Under the pieces are notes generated by a model. The model had not been told where the DNA came from, made no database searches, and saw only the letters and a list, made by a program, of their open reading frames with translations. This document shows positions 20,160 through 29,590 of a stretch of 64,000 nt of DNA, piece after piece. Every line of letters begins with the position of its first letter. Within the stretch, counting starts at the first letter, position 1. The position numbers and the translations under genes are program-made. Source of the DNA: Chitinophagales bacterium 65-1 (GTDB taxonomy: Bacteria > Bacteroidota > Bacteroidia > Chitinophagales > Chitinophagaceae); contig MWYX01000059.1 of the NCBI GenBank assembly GCA_002050465.1, positions 1 through 64,000 on the forward strand, given 5' to 3'.

Positions 20160-20690
20160 ATGAAGAAACTTAGCATGGATGAACTGGCCAGGAAGAGCTT
20201 AGATGAATTTAAACGTTCAGAAAAATTTCCTGTAATAATTGTTTTAGAGAATATACGCAGCATGCATAATGTGGGCAGCGTATTTCGAACTGCCGATGCA
20301 TTTTTAATTGAAGCTATTTACATTTGCGGATATACAGCACGGCCTCCCCGGAAAGAAATTGATAAAACTGCCCTCGGTGCAACAGAAACCGTAAATTGGA
20401 AATACTTCTCTTGCGCAAATGATGCTGTTAAAGAATTAAGAGAAAATGATTATAATATTTTTGCTATTGAGCAGGTTGACAAAAGTATTTCCCTGGAAAA
20501 ATTCGAAAAGCTAAATCCAAATAAAGTTGCATTAATATTTGGTAATGAAGTAAGCGGTGTTGAATCCGAAACAATTTCTTTAAGCGATGGTTGTATTGAA
20601 ATACCGCAGTTTGGGATGAAGCATTCTTTAAATATTTCTGTGGCAGCAGGAATTGTTTTATGGGAAATAGTCAGAACCCGGATTATCTGA
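20160..20690 (+). CDS. SpoU/TrmH-family RNA methyltransferase
   Basis: ENIRSMHNVGSVFRTADAF, ALIFGNEVSGV, IEIPQFGMKHSLNISVAAGI. Confidence 0.92.
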   Translation: MKKLSMDELARKSLDEFKRSEKFPVIIVLENIRSMHNVGSVFRTADAFLIEAIYICGYTARPPRKEIDKTALGATETVNWKYFSCANDAVKELRENDYNIFAIEQVDKSISLEKFEKLNPNKVALIFGNEVSGVESETISLSDGCIEIPQFGMKHSLNISVAAGIVLWEIVRTRII

Positions 20691-20732
20691 ACCATGATTT
20701 GGGTGGATTAAAAGATTAAATAGATTTAGTTA

Positions 20733-21635
20733 ATGGCGAACACGAAAATTAGAAGTTACCTCTCTCTTATCAAATTTTCGCATACCATTTTTGCTATGCC
20801 CTTTGCATTGATCGGTTTTTTTCTGGCTTTAAAAACCACTTCTTTTGCAACTACTAAACCATGGTGGCAATTGTTTTTGCTCGTTATAGGATGTATGGTT
20901 TTTGCTAGAAGTGCTGCTATGGCTTTTAACCGCTGGCTGGATAAAAACTTTGATGCGTTAAACCCACGTACAGCAATTAGAGAAATTCCTTCGGGAATTA
21001 TTTCAGAAAAGAATGCAATGATCTTTGTTATTCTTAATTGCCTTGCCTTTATCACTTGTACTTACTTTATCAATTCAATTTGTTTTTATCTTTCTCCCGT
21101 AGCTTTACTTGTTATTTTATTTTATAGTTATACAAAAAGATTTACTCCGCTTTGTCACCTCGTACTTGGACTGGGATTAAGCCTTGCACCTATCGGGGCT
21201 TATCTTGCTGTAACCGGTAAGTTTGATCTGTTGCCCGTTTTATTCTCCTTTGCAGTTTTATTTTGGGTAAGTGGCTTCGACATTATTTATGCATTGCAGG
21301 ATGAAGAATTTGATAAAGAAAATAAGTTGTATTCCATACCGGCCGCTTTAGGAAAGAGGAAGGCATTGAAAGTTTCGGAAACATTACACATCCTTAGCCT
21401 TGTCTGTGTTATAACAGCAGGAATTTATGGACATTTTAGCTGGCTGTATTTGATGGGTGTTGTTGTTTTCGGAGGAATGCTTATTTATCAACATTCACTT
21501 GTAAAACCCAATGATCTTAGCAGGATCAATGTTGCATTCATGACATCAAATGGGATTGCTTCTGTAATTTTTGCAATCTTTGTTCTGTTAGATTTATTCA
21601 TTCTTAAAAACAAAATTCCTCCTTTAGGGGGTTAG
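20733..21635 (+). CDS. UbiA-family prenyltransferase (4-hydroxybenzoate octaprenyltransferase/MqnP-like)
   Basis: MAFNRWLDKNFDALNPRT (NxxxDxxxD) and DIIYALQDEEFD motifs, multiple TM helices. Confidence 0.9.
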   Translation: MANTKIRSYLSLIKFSHTIFAMPFALIGFFLALKTTSFATTKPWWQLFLLVIGCMVFARSAAMAFNRWLDKNFDALNPRTAIREIPSGIISEKNAMIFVILNCLAFITCTYFINSICFYLSPVALLVILFYSYTKRFTPLCHLVLGLGLSLAPIGAYLAVTGKFDLLPVLFSFAVLFWVSGFDIIYALQDEEFDKENKLYSIPAALGKRKALKVSETLHILSLVCVITAGIYGHFSWLYLMGVVVFGGMLIYQHSLVKPNDLSRINVAFMTSNGIASVIFAIFVLLDLFILKNKIPPLGG

Positions 21636-21641
21636 GGTATG
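21611..21641 (+). repeat. GC-rich element CAAAATTCCTCCTTTAGGGGGTTAGGGTATG at the ubiA/ruvX junction
   Basis: Near-identical to 22139-22171; spans the ubiA C-terminus/stop and the ruvX start codon. Confidence 0.7.
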
Positions 21642-22082
21642 GCAAGAATACTTTGTATTGACTACGGCGGGAAACGAACCGGTATTGCTGTTACTGATCC
21701 TTTGCAAATAATTGCCACCGGCTTAACTACGGTGGATTCAAAAGAACTCATTCCATTCTTAAAACAATATTTTTTGAGCGAACCTGTGGAATTGATGGTA
21801 ATTGGCGAACCAAAAAATCTTGATGATACTGATACACATGCAAGCCCTTTAGTAAAAAAAACTATTAAAGAATTACAAAGGGAATTCCCGCAAATACCGA
21901 TCACAAAAATTGATGAACGTTTTACCTCTAAAATGGCTAAACAGGCAATGATAGATATGGGAATGAAAAAAAAAGACAGGAGAAATAAAAGAACAGTAGA
22001 TAAAATTGCTGCAACCATGATGTTACAGGAATATTTAATCTCCCAAAACCGCTCCGAAGGAAGGGCTTCCCACAGCTCATAG
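21639..22082 (+). CDS. ruvX: RuvX/YqgF Holliday junction resolvase-like protein
   Basis: ILCIDYGGKRTGIAVTDPLQIIA, IGEPKNLDD, DERFTSKMA, DKIAATMMLQEYL. Confidence 0.95.
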   Translation: MARILCIDYGGKRTGIAVTDPLQIIATGLTTVDSKELIPFLKQYFLSEPVELMVIGEPKNLDDTDTHASPLVKKTIKELQREFPQIPITKIDERFTSKMAKQAMIDMGMKKKDRRNKRTVDKIAATMMLQEYLISQNRSEGRASHSS

Positions 22083-22138
22083 ACCGGTCTTTTCTATTTA
22101 CAATCTTTTATTATTCATAAATTTGGTTTTTATTCAAT

Positions 22139-22171
22139 CAAAATTCTCCCTTTAGGGAGTTAGAGGGTATG
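22139..22171 (+). repeat. GC-rich element CAAAATTCTCCCTTTAGGGAGTTAGAGGGTATG ending in the def start codon
   Basis: Palindrome CTCCC-TTTA-GGGAG plus GTTAGAGGGTATG tail; matches 21611-21641. Confidence 0.75.
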
Positions 22172-22747
22172 ATTCTTCCTATTGTTGCTTACGGTTCACC
22201 GGTATTAAGAAAAGTTTGTAAAGACATTTCGCCTGAATATCCGCAATTGGATAAACTGATCGATGATATGTGGGAAACAATGTATAATAGCAAAGGCGTA
22301 GGGCTTGCTGCTCCTCAAATTAATCAAGGTATCCGGTTATTTGTAATGGATAGTTTACAGATCATTGAAAGCCTTGATGAAGAAGAAAAAAAAGAATATC
22401 CAAATGACCCCGGATATAAAGGCGTCTTTATCAATGCACAACTATCTTCTCTTACGGGTAAAGAATGGCCATACAATGAAGGATGTTTGAGCATACCCAA
22501 AATAAGAGAGGATATTTACCGCAAAGAAGAAGTTACTATAGACTTTGTAGATGAAAATTTTGAACCCCATTCAAAAACCTTTAATGGTATAACAGCCAGG
22601 GTTATTTTACATGAGTATGATCATATTGAGGGTAAATTATTTATCGATCTTCTGATACCTTTAAAAAGGAAATTACTAAAACGCAAGCTTGAGGATATTA
22701 CTAAAGGGAAAATAAGTGTTGATTATAAAATGGTTTTTTCAAAATAG
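22169..22747 (+). CDS. def: Peptide deformylase
   Basis: GVGLAAPQI, EGCLSIP, HEYDHIEGKLFID. Confidence 0.97.
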   Translation: MILPIVAYGSPVLRKVCKDISPEYPQLDKLIDDMWETMYNSKGVGLAAPQINQGIRLFVMDSLQIIESLDEEEKKEYPNDPGYKGVFINAQLSSLTGKEWPYNEGCLSIPKIREDIYRKEEVTIDFVDENFEPHSKTFNGITARVILHEYDHIEGKLFIDLLIPLKRKLLKRKLEDITKGKISVDYKMVFSK

Positions 22748-22804
22748 TAGTCTTACGGTCCCGTTTTCGTCTTCAGCAAATTTTTAATAGATTAAATTTA
22801 TAGT

Positions 22805-23746
22805 ATGTTCAGTAAGTCTATTGCAGCCTTAATTTTTTTTATCCCTGCTGTTATTTTTGCTCAAAATAAAAACGATACCGTTGTAAATATTGAAGGAAGG
22901 CTTGTCACCCTTTCGGAGGTAGTTATTAATAATAAAATAAATGTTCCTGCTTTTATTGACAGGGTAAGAAATGATACCACTTTTTACAAGGCATTCCGCA
23001 CCCTAAGGATAATTGGTTTTACTGCTCTGAATGATATAAGAATGGTAAATAAGGATGGCGACATTAAAGCTTCATTAAGAAGTAAGATAAGACAGCTAAG
23101 AAGTAATAACTGTAGATCTATGGAAGTGTTGGAAGAAGTTACTACAGGCAATATTTATGATCCCAATAGCTATCGGGATAAAAATTTTAATTATTACACA
23201 GGAGAAATGTATGCAGGTCTTTTTTTTACAAAAGGAACCGTATGCGGAGAAGATAATATTGTAAAAGGAAGGGAACATTCTACAGCAGGTTTAAGCGGAA
23301 TGGAAAAACATAAGGCGCAATTAAAAATGCTATTCTTTAATCCCGGTAAGCAAATAAATGGAATTCCTTTCATCAGTGGAAAGACAGCCATTTTTGATAA
23401 AGACATGGCTGACAAATATGATATGAGCATTGATATGGAAGAGTATAATAAAACCAGTTGCTATATATTTAAAATAAAAGCAAAAAGCAACCGGAAAAGT
23501 GATGTGGTTATAGATGAAATGACAACATGGTTCAATGATAAAACATTTGAAATTGTTGCAAGAAATTATTCATTAAGCTATGATGCCGGAGTATATGATT
23601 TTAATGTACAGATGCAGGTAGAGCTAACCAAATTCGGTGATTATCTTATACCATCACTTATTAGATACGTTGGGAACTGGAAAGCTATTTTCAAAAAACG
23701 TGAAAGAGGAATTTTTACCGCAACGCTTTTTGATTTTGTAAAATAA
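22805..23746 (+). CDS. Secreted hypothetical protein
   Basis: Signal peptide; no confident family; contains the DPNSYRDK palindrome peptide. Confidence 0.7.
   Translation: MFSKSIAALIFFIPAVIFAQNKNDTVVNIEGRLVTLSEVVINNKINVPAFIDRVRNDTTFYKAFRTLRIIGFTALNDIRMVNKDGDIKASLRSKIRQLRSNNCRSMEVLEEVTTGNIYDPNSYRDKNFNYYTGEMYAGLFFTKGTVCGEDNIVKGREHSTAGLSGMEKHKAQLKMLFFNPGKQINGIPFISGKTAIFDKDMADKYDMSIDMEEYNKTSCYIFKIKAKSNRKSDVVIDEMTTWFNDKTFEIVARNYSLSYDAGVYDFNVQMQVELTKFGDYLIPSLIRYVGNWKAIFKKRERGIFTATLFDFVK
23160..23179. repeat. Palindromic element ATCCCAATAG-CTATCGGGAT, in-frame in the hypothetical CDS
   Basis: 19/20 identical to the perfect palindrome at 43558-43577 in htpG. Confidence 0.75.
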
Positions 23747-23751
23747 AGAAT

Positions 23752-24024
23752 ATGCCTGTCATTCATTTATTAATAAAAGGTAACGTACAGGGTGTTTTTT
23801 ACAGGGCGACTGCTAAAAAAATTGCAGATAAACTCAAAATTACCGGCTGGATAAAAAATACAAAAGATGGTAATGTGGAAGCTATTGTTACCGGCGATGA
23901 AGCACAATTACAGCAATTTATTAACTGGTGTAAAACAGGTCCGGAAAAAGCAAACGTAACAGATGTAATTATTACATTCCAACCAGAAACATTTTTTACT
24001 CATTTTGAAATTGTAAGAGGCTAA
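23752..24024 (+). CDS. acyP: Acylphosphatase
   Basis: IKGNVQGVFYRATAKKIADKLKITGWIKNTKDGNVEAIVTG. Confidence 0.96.
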   Translation: MPVIHLLIKGNVQGVFYRATAKKIADKLKITGWIKNTKDGNVEAIVTGDEAQLQQFINWCKTGPEKANVTDVIITFQPETFFTHFEIVRG

Positions 24025-24025
24025 G

Positions 24026-25372
24026 TTATTCTTCTTCAAGCAAAAAATTATTTAATCCTGTATCTGCATTTAATTCTTTAACCGAGCCAAAGCCGATAGC
24101 ATCTATCATTACACCAGGCTCAATGGTTTCACAAGCTTTGCGAACACTGTTTTTACCATATTTATTTTTTATAAGGTACATTGTTTTGCGCAGCTTATCC
24201 TGCCGGACACGATTATCAAATAATTGATATTGAATAAATTCATCTTTGATAAAATGCTGAACTGTTATATTTATACTAAACACATCTTTAGTAAGAATAA
24301 GCGAAGACGGGCAGGCGGTTTCATATTCTTTTATACGTTGCATTATATAACTTCTAAGCTCAATAGCATCCTGTAATGGATTAGCAAAATGGAAAAGTGT
24401 TTTCCATGGGTTTCGGTTTTTATATCCAACTGTAAAAATTGCCTGCCTGCAAAAAACCGATTGCTTTACCATACGCTCTTCCAGCCTGGTACCAAGAGAA
24501 ATGATAAGTGCATCTAAGGTTTGAATAGAGGCACTTTGTTTAGCAGCCACAGTTCTGCCGGCACCCATACTTTTGGTTTGATTCATATACAGGTCAACCT
24601 CATAAAAATGTAACCTGCAATGCCAGTAATAACCAACAATGCCTCCAAAGGCTTTTCGTAACAAGGATATTGAAGCATATCGCATTTCCAGAGGGGTATA
24701 AATGCCTACTTTCTTTAATCGCTTTTCATTGGCCGCGGCAATCCCAGGCAGTTCAGTAAGCTTCAATTTCTTCAGATGTTCATCTATATTATCCGCAGTA
24801 ATTTCAACTAAGCCATCTGGTTTTTGAAGATCAGTTGCCAGCTTGGCCAGAAAGGCATTTGGCGCAATACCTATAGAACATTTTAGATAATCTGCATGCT
24901 CTTTAATATCCTTTTTTATATTACAGGCTATGGAAATAAAATCTTTGTAAATCAATTTATATTCGGTAAAATTCAGAATTGCCTCGTCAATGCTTTTGGG
25001 AATTACATCATCGCAATATTTTTTAAGCACATTAATGATTGCCACATGAAAAAGACGATACTTAACCGGCTGGGCTGGCTTTATAATTAATTCAGGACAA
25101 AATTGCCGGCATTCAATAAGCCGCATTCCTGTTGTAATACCCATTGCTTTGGCTTCCAGGGAAACAGCGATCACAGCAGCATTCGTGCTTTCGTAAGGAC
25201 AAACTCCCACAGGCTTTCCTCTTAATGCGGGATCAAGCTGTTGCTCACAACTTGCAAAAAAACTATTCATATCCACATACATTACAATACCCCCTGTATT
25301 TTGCTTTATGGAATTTTTAGCATACCGCTCATCTTTCATTACTAAAAATTTTAGTAAAGATGTAGCTATCAT
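24026..25372 (-). CDS. Y-family DNA polymerase (DinB/UmuC-like)
   Basis: YVDMNSFFASCEQ, KSIDEAILNFT catalytic DE, ELPGIAAANEKRL HhH; internal clamp-type motif QYQLF; likely start at an internal ATG. Confidence 0.9.
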   Translation of the reverse strand: MIATSLLKFLVMKDERYAKNSIKQNTGGIVMYVDMNSFFASCEQQLDPALRGKPVGVCPYESTNAAVIAVSLEAKAMGITTGMRLIECRQFCPELIIKPAQPVKYRLFHVAIINVLKKYCDDVIPKSIDEAILNFTEYKLIYKDFISIACNIKKDIKEHADYLKCSIGIAPNAFLAKLATDLQKPDGLVEITADNIDEHLKKLKLTELPGIAAANEKRLKKVGIYTPLEMRYASISLLRKAFGGIVGYYWHCRLHFYEVDLYMNQTKSMGAGRTVAAKQSASIQTLDALIISLGTRLEERMVKQSVFCRQAIFTVGYKNRNPWKTLFHFANPLQDAIELRSYIMQRIKEYETACPSSLILTKDVFSINITVQHFIKDEFIQYQLFDNRVRQDKLRKTMYLIKNKYGKNSVRKACETIEPGVMIDAIGFGSVKELNADTGLNNFLLEEE

Positions 25373-25393
25373 CCGAAATAAAAAAATTGGATT

Positions 25394-26566
25394 TTAATTA
25401 TGCCTCGTTCCTGCATACAACTCATACTCTAATAAACGACAGTCTATCTTACTGGTATAAAATTCTATCTTCCTTTTAGCTTTCAGGCCAATCTTTTTTG
25501 CCAGTGTAAGATTGCCGGTAAAAATATACCCTGTATACCCTTTGCATTTTTTTTTCATAAAATCACCAATAGCGGCATACGTTTTTTCCAATTCGGCTTC
25601 CTCTCCCATTCGATCACCATATTCAGGATTTAAAAAAACAATACCGTTAGTATTTTCAGGTATAGGCGTATCCTCAAAGCTGCACCGGATAAATTCAATG
25701 TAATTTTCCACCCCTGCAGCCCCGGCATTTATTTTGGAGATATTAATGGCATCTTCACTTATATCTGTTGCAATAATTTTTAAATCCGGCAGGTCAATTA
25801 TTTTTTCGCCCAGTGCTGCTTTTTCTTTCTCAAAAAAAATATCGTCAAAACCTTTTATGTGCATAAATCCATAATTATCCCGGAATAACCCGGGCCGGCG
25901 ATTGGTAGCAATTAATGTTGCTTCAATTGCAATGGTTGAAGATCCACACATGGGATTAATAAAAGTTGATTGCCTGTTCCATTTTGTGGCAAATATAGTT
26001 GCTGCAGCCAAAGCCTCAAGCATAGGAGCTTTGCCCGGGATCTTTCTGTAACCATGCTTGGCAAGCGTTTGCCCGGATGTATCAATAAAAACTTCAGCAG
26101 TTTCATTCTTCCAGAACAAGTGTATTACTGCAGCTTCCAGGGATGAGCCCGAGTCGGGTCTTCCCCCTGTTTTACTACGCATTCTGTCTGCAATGGCGTC
26201 CTTCACTTTTACATTGGCGTATAATGAATTATTTATACTGGGATGATCGACATTACTTGTTACAGAAAAATAACCGTTATTGGATAAAACCCTCTCCCAT
26301 GGCATCCGGAACAATTCACGGTAAACATCATCAGGGCTTTCGGAAGGAAATTCTTTTAATGAATACAGTACCTGGCTTGCACAGCGAAGATTTAAATTGA
26401 GCCTGATACAATCATTCATTGTACCCAGCAATTCCACTCCGGTTGAAAAAGTGCGAACAGGTATAAAACCTAATTCGACTATTTCCAGCTCAAGATAAGG
26501 CGATAAGCGTTTGCTGCAGGTTACAATTATACGCCTGGGCGTTAAAAGATCAATTAATTCCATCAA
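25394..26566 (-). CDS. THUMP-domain class I SAM-dependent RNA methyltransferase (RlmL-N/TrmN-like)
   Basis: THUMP N-terminus, GGRPDSGSSLEAAVIHLFWKN, FINPMCGSSTIAIEATLIA, FLNPEYGDRMGE. Confidence 0.88.
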   Translation of the reverse strand: MMELIDLLTPRRIIVTCSKRLSPYLELEIVELGFIPVRTFSTGVELLGTMNDCIRLNLNLRCASQVLYSLKEFPSESPDDVYRELFRMPWERVLSNNGYFSVTSNVDHPSINNSLYANVKVKDAIADRMRSKTGGRPDSGSSLEAAVIHLFWKNETAEVFIDTSGQTLAKHGYRKIPGKAPMLEALAAATIFATKWNRQSTFINPMCGSSTIAIEATLIATNRRPGLFRDNYGFMHIKGFDDIFFEKEKAALGEKIIDLPDLKIIATDISEDAINISKINAGAAGVENYIEFIRCSFEDTPIPENTNGIVFLNPEYGDRMGEEAELEKTYAAIGDFMKKKCKGYTGYIFTGNLTLAKKIGLKAKRKIEFYTSKIDCRLLEYELYAGTRHN

Positions 26567-27434
26567 CCTGCATTTCTTTATTTATTTTTTGAATAAGTCC
26601 CTGTAATACTTTGCCTGGTCCTACTTCTGTAAAATGGTTGGCGCTATCCATAATCATATTGTTTATAGTTTGTGTCCACCTGACAGGATTTGTTAATTGT
26701 TGAATTAAATTTCTTTTTATTTCATCAGGATCTGTAACTGCCTTTGCAACTACATTTTGATATACCGGGCAAACAGGCGATTTAAAATTTATGGCTTCAA
26801 TTGCAGTTGATAATTCATCTTTAGCCGGCTCCATCAATGAAGAATGAAAAGCTCCGCCCACCGATAGTATTAATGCCCGTTTAGCTCCGGCCTGCTTCAT
26901 TAATACACATGCCTCTTCAATACCTTTATTACTCCCGGATATAACTATTTGACCCGGACAATTATAATTAGCCGCAACCACCACTTCATTCCTTATCGAA
27001 GCACAAATGGATTCTACTTTATTATCCTCTAAGCCCAAAATAGCAGCCATTGCAGATGGATTTATCTCACAGGCTTTCTGCATTGCGTTAGCTCTTACAA
27101 ATACTAATTTTAATGCATCTTCAAAACGTAAACCCTCATTAGCAACCAATGCTGAAAATTCTCCCAGGGAATGTCCTGCTACCATATCAGGTTTTACATC
27201 CGTTATGGTTTTATAAAGAATAACTGAATGCAGAAACACAGCAGGCTGTGTAACATTTGTTTGTTTCAGATCTTCAACACTCCCTGAAAACATTATATCT
27301 GATATTCTGAAGCCTAAAATATCATTGGCATTTTCAAACATTTCTTTTGCTGATTCATTTATCTCGTATAGGTTTTTGCCCATGCCGCTAAACTGCGAAC
27401 CTTGTCCGGGAAAAATGTAAGCATGCTTACTCAT
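26550..27434 (-). CDS. fabD: Malonyl-CoA:ACP transacylase
   Basis: YIFPGQGSQFSGMGKNLY, VAGHSLGEFSALVA, GGAFHSSLM. Confidence 0.97.
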   Translation of the reverse strand: MSKHAYIFPGQGSQFSGMGKNLYEINESAKEMFENANDILGFRISDIMFSGSVEDLKQTNVTQPAVFLHSVILYKTITDVKPDMVAGHSLGEFSALVANEGLRFEDALKLVFVRANAMQKACEINPSAMAAILGLEDNKVESICASIRNEVVVAANYNCPGQIVISGSNKGIEEACVLMKQAGAKRALILSVGGAFHSSLMEPAKDELSTAIEAINFKSPVCPVYQNVVAKAVTDPDEIKRNLIQQLTNPVRWTQTINNMIMDSANHFTEVGPGKVLQGLIQKINKEMQVDGIN

Positions 27435-27443
27435 ACCTAAAAT

Positions 27444-28040
27444 TTAGTGCAATTTTGAACTTATCAATTTTAAAAATTCACTCCGGGTAGGATTCTTCAT
27501 AAATTCGCCGTCAAATGCTGAAGTGGTAGTTACCGAATTTTGCTTTTGCACTCCTCTCATCATCATGCAAAGATGCTTTGCTTCTATTACAACAGCCACT
27601 CCTATCGGATTCAGGGTATCTTTTATTGCACTTAATATTTCGGTGGTTAATCGTTCCTGAACCTGCAACCGGCGGGAATAAACATCCACCACCCTTGCAA
27701 TTTTACTTAATCCTGTTATCCATCCGTTTGGAATGTATGCAATGTGCGCTTTACCAAAAAACGGAACCATATGGTGTTCACACATACTATACAGCTCTAT
27801 ATCTTTTACCACGATCATCTCACTTATTTCTTCATGAAATTTAGCAGAATTTAATATTTCATGTGCATCCTGCTGATATCCCTGTGTAATAAATTGCATT
27901 GCCTTTGCAATACGTTCCGGCGTTTTAAGCAACCCCTCCCTCTCAGCATTCTCGCCTAATAAGCTAATAGTATGCTTATAATTTTTTATAAGAGCATTGG
28001 TAATTTCTTCATCAAAATATTCAGTTTTTTTATATCCCAT
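27444..28040 (-). CDS. folE: GTP cyclohydrolase I
   Basis: [53 protein letters not shown]; start trimmed from 28091 to the internal ATG at 28040, clear of the upstream gene. Confidence 0.96.
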   Translation of the reverse strand: MGYKKTEYFDEEITNALIKNYKHTISLLGENAEREGLLKTPERIAKAMQFITQGYQQDAHEILNSAKFHEEISEMIVVKDIELYSMCEHHMVPFFGKAHIAYIPNGWITGLSKIARVVDVYSRRLQVQERLTTEILSAIKDTLNPIGVAVVIEAKHLCMMMRGVQKQNSVTTTSAFDGEFMKNPTRSEFLKLISSKLH

Positions 28041-28050
28041 TTTTATCTTT

Positions 28051-28467
28051 TTAATTTGCCGGATATTCAACAAAATTTCTTTCTGTTTCATAAAGCCTTA
28101 TCTGTAGCTCAAGGCTTTTATCAATTTTATCTCTTAAGATATTGTAGATAATTATTGCAATATTTTCGGCAGATGGATTTAAATCTTTAAACTCCGGTAC
28201 ATCAAGATTAAGATTTTTATGATCAAATTTTTCCAAAACATTTTCTTTAATAAGATCACTGAGCATTTTCAGATCTATCAGGTACCCCGTTTGCTTATCA
28301 GGCTCACCAACTACTTTTACAATTAAATCATAATTATGGCCATGATAGTTTGGGTTGTTACATTTCCCGAATATTAAAATATTCTTCTCCTCAGTCCATG
28401 CAGGATTGTGCAGTCTGTGAGCTGCATTAAAATGCTCTTTTCTAAAAACGGAAACTTTATGGCTCAT
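28051..28467 (-). CDS. 6-pyruvoyl-tetrahydropterin synthase / QueD family protein (copy 1)
   Basis: [41 protein letters not shown]. Confidence 0.93.
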   Translation of the reverse strand: MSHKVSVFRKEHFNAAHRLHNPAWTEEKNILIFGKCNNPNYHGHNYDLIVKVVGEPDKQTGYLIDLKMLSDLIKENVLEKFDHKNLNLDVPEFKDLNPSAENIAIIIYNILRDKIDKSLELQIRLYETERNFVEYPAN

Positions 28468-28478
28468 TTTAAAGATAA

Positions 28479-28889
28479 TTAATCACCAAAATACTCAACG
28501 TAGATTCTTGGTGTTTCATACAATTTAATACAATGCAACTGAACATCTTCTGATAATCGATTTTGCAACTGGTTCCATATACCTTTTGCCAGATTTTCAG
28601 TAGAGCATATTTGCTCCTTTAAAAAATCAACCTCAACATTCAAGTTTTTATGATCTACTTTATCAAGCACTTGTTCTTTAATAAGAACACTCAATTTTTT
28701 TGCATCAAATAAAAAACCTGTTTCCTTATTTACCTCTCCTTTAATCGTTACAAATAACTCGTAATTATGTCCATGCCAGTTTTCGTTAGCACATTTACCA
28801 AACACCGCTTCATTTTTCTCTGTGTCCCATTCAGGATTGTAAAGCTTATGGGCAGCATTAAAATGTTCAACTCTTGTTAAGTAAACCAT
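28479..28889 (-). CDS. 6-pyruvoyl-tetrahydropterin synthase / QueD family protein (copy 2)
   Basis: FNAAHKL, FGKCANENWHGHNYEL, VDHKNLNVEV, STENLAKGIW, KLYETPRIYVEY. Confidence 0.93.
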   Translation of the reverse strand: MVYLTRVEHFNAAHKLYNPEWDTEKNEAVFGKCANENWHGHNYELFVTIKGEVNKETGFLFDAKKLSVLIKEQVLDKVDHKNLNVEVDFLKEQICSTENLAKGIWNQLQNRLSEDVQLHCIKLYETPRIYVEYFGD

Positions 28890-28933
28890 CTGAGGAGGAG
28901 TATTTCTTCAAAGGTAACAGAGAAAATTAAAGT

Positions 28934-29590
28934 GTGGCTTCTAAATCCGAAATTTGTATGATGAAGATTTTAGTAGTTGCAGCAACAGAACTGGAAATAG
29001 AACCGTTTATAAAATTGGAGAATACTATCGAAGTATTTATTTGCGGTGTAGGAATCCCTGCTACAGTATATCATCTCACTAAAATATTAGTACAAGAAAA
29101 GTATGATTTTGTGATACAGGCGGGCATTGCCGGCTCTTTCTCAAAAAAAATAAAAAAAGGAGATGTGGTTGCAATAAGTCAGGATGCTTTTGCAGATATA
29201 GGTGTTGAAGAGGATAGAAAATTTAAAACCATCTTTCAATCAGGACTAGGCAACAAAAACGAATTCCCTTTTACGAATGGGTTACTCATTAATACTTCTG
29301 AAATATTACAATCTACATTATTTAAAAAAGTAAAAGCAATTACAATAAATAAAATCAGCGATAGAAAAAAACAGATAAAACAATTAAGAAAAATATTTGG
29401 TGCAGATATTGAAAGTATGGAAGGAGCTGCATTTCATTATGTTTGCCTGCAACAAAATATTCCTTTTGTACAGATAAGAAGTATATCCAATAAAGTGGGA
29501 GAAAGAGATAAAACAAAATGGAAAATAAAAGATGCGATTGAAAACCTTAATTATGAATTAATAAAACTTGTTGCCTCAATTGATAAATAA
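28934..29590 (+). CDS. mqnB: Futalosine hydrolase
   Basis: Nucleosidase fold (GVGIPATVYHLTKIL, GIAGSF, DIESMEGAAFHYVC) directly upstream of mqnD; likely start at the internal ATG preceding MKILVVAATELE. Confidence 0.88.
   Translation: MASKSEICMMKILVVAATELEIEPFIKLENTIEVFICGVGIPATVYHLTKILVQEKYDFVIQAGIAGSFSKKIKKGDVVAISQDAFADIGVEEDRKFKTIFQSGLGNKNEFPFTNGLLINTSEILQSTLFKKVKAITINKISDRKKQIKQLRKIFGADIESMEGAAFHYVCLQQNIPFVQIRSISNKVGERDKTKWKIKDAIENLNYELIKLVASIDK

Noticed and set aside
28041-28091. N-terminal extension of folE ([17 protein letters not shown])
   Set aside because: Overlaps the upstream PTPS gene; ATG at 28040 gives a more normal GTP cyclohydrolase start
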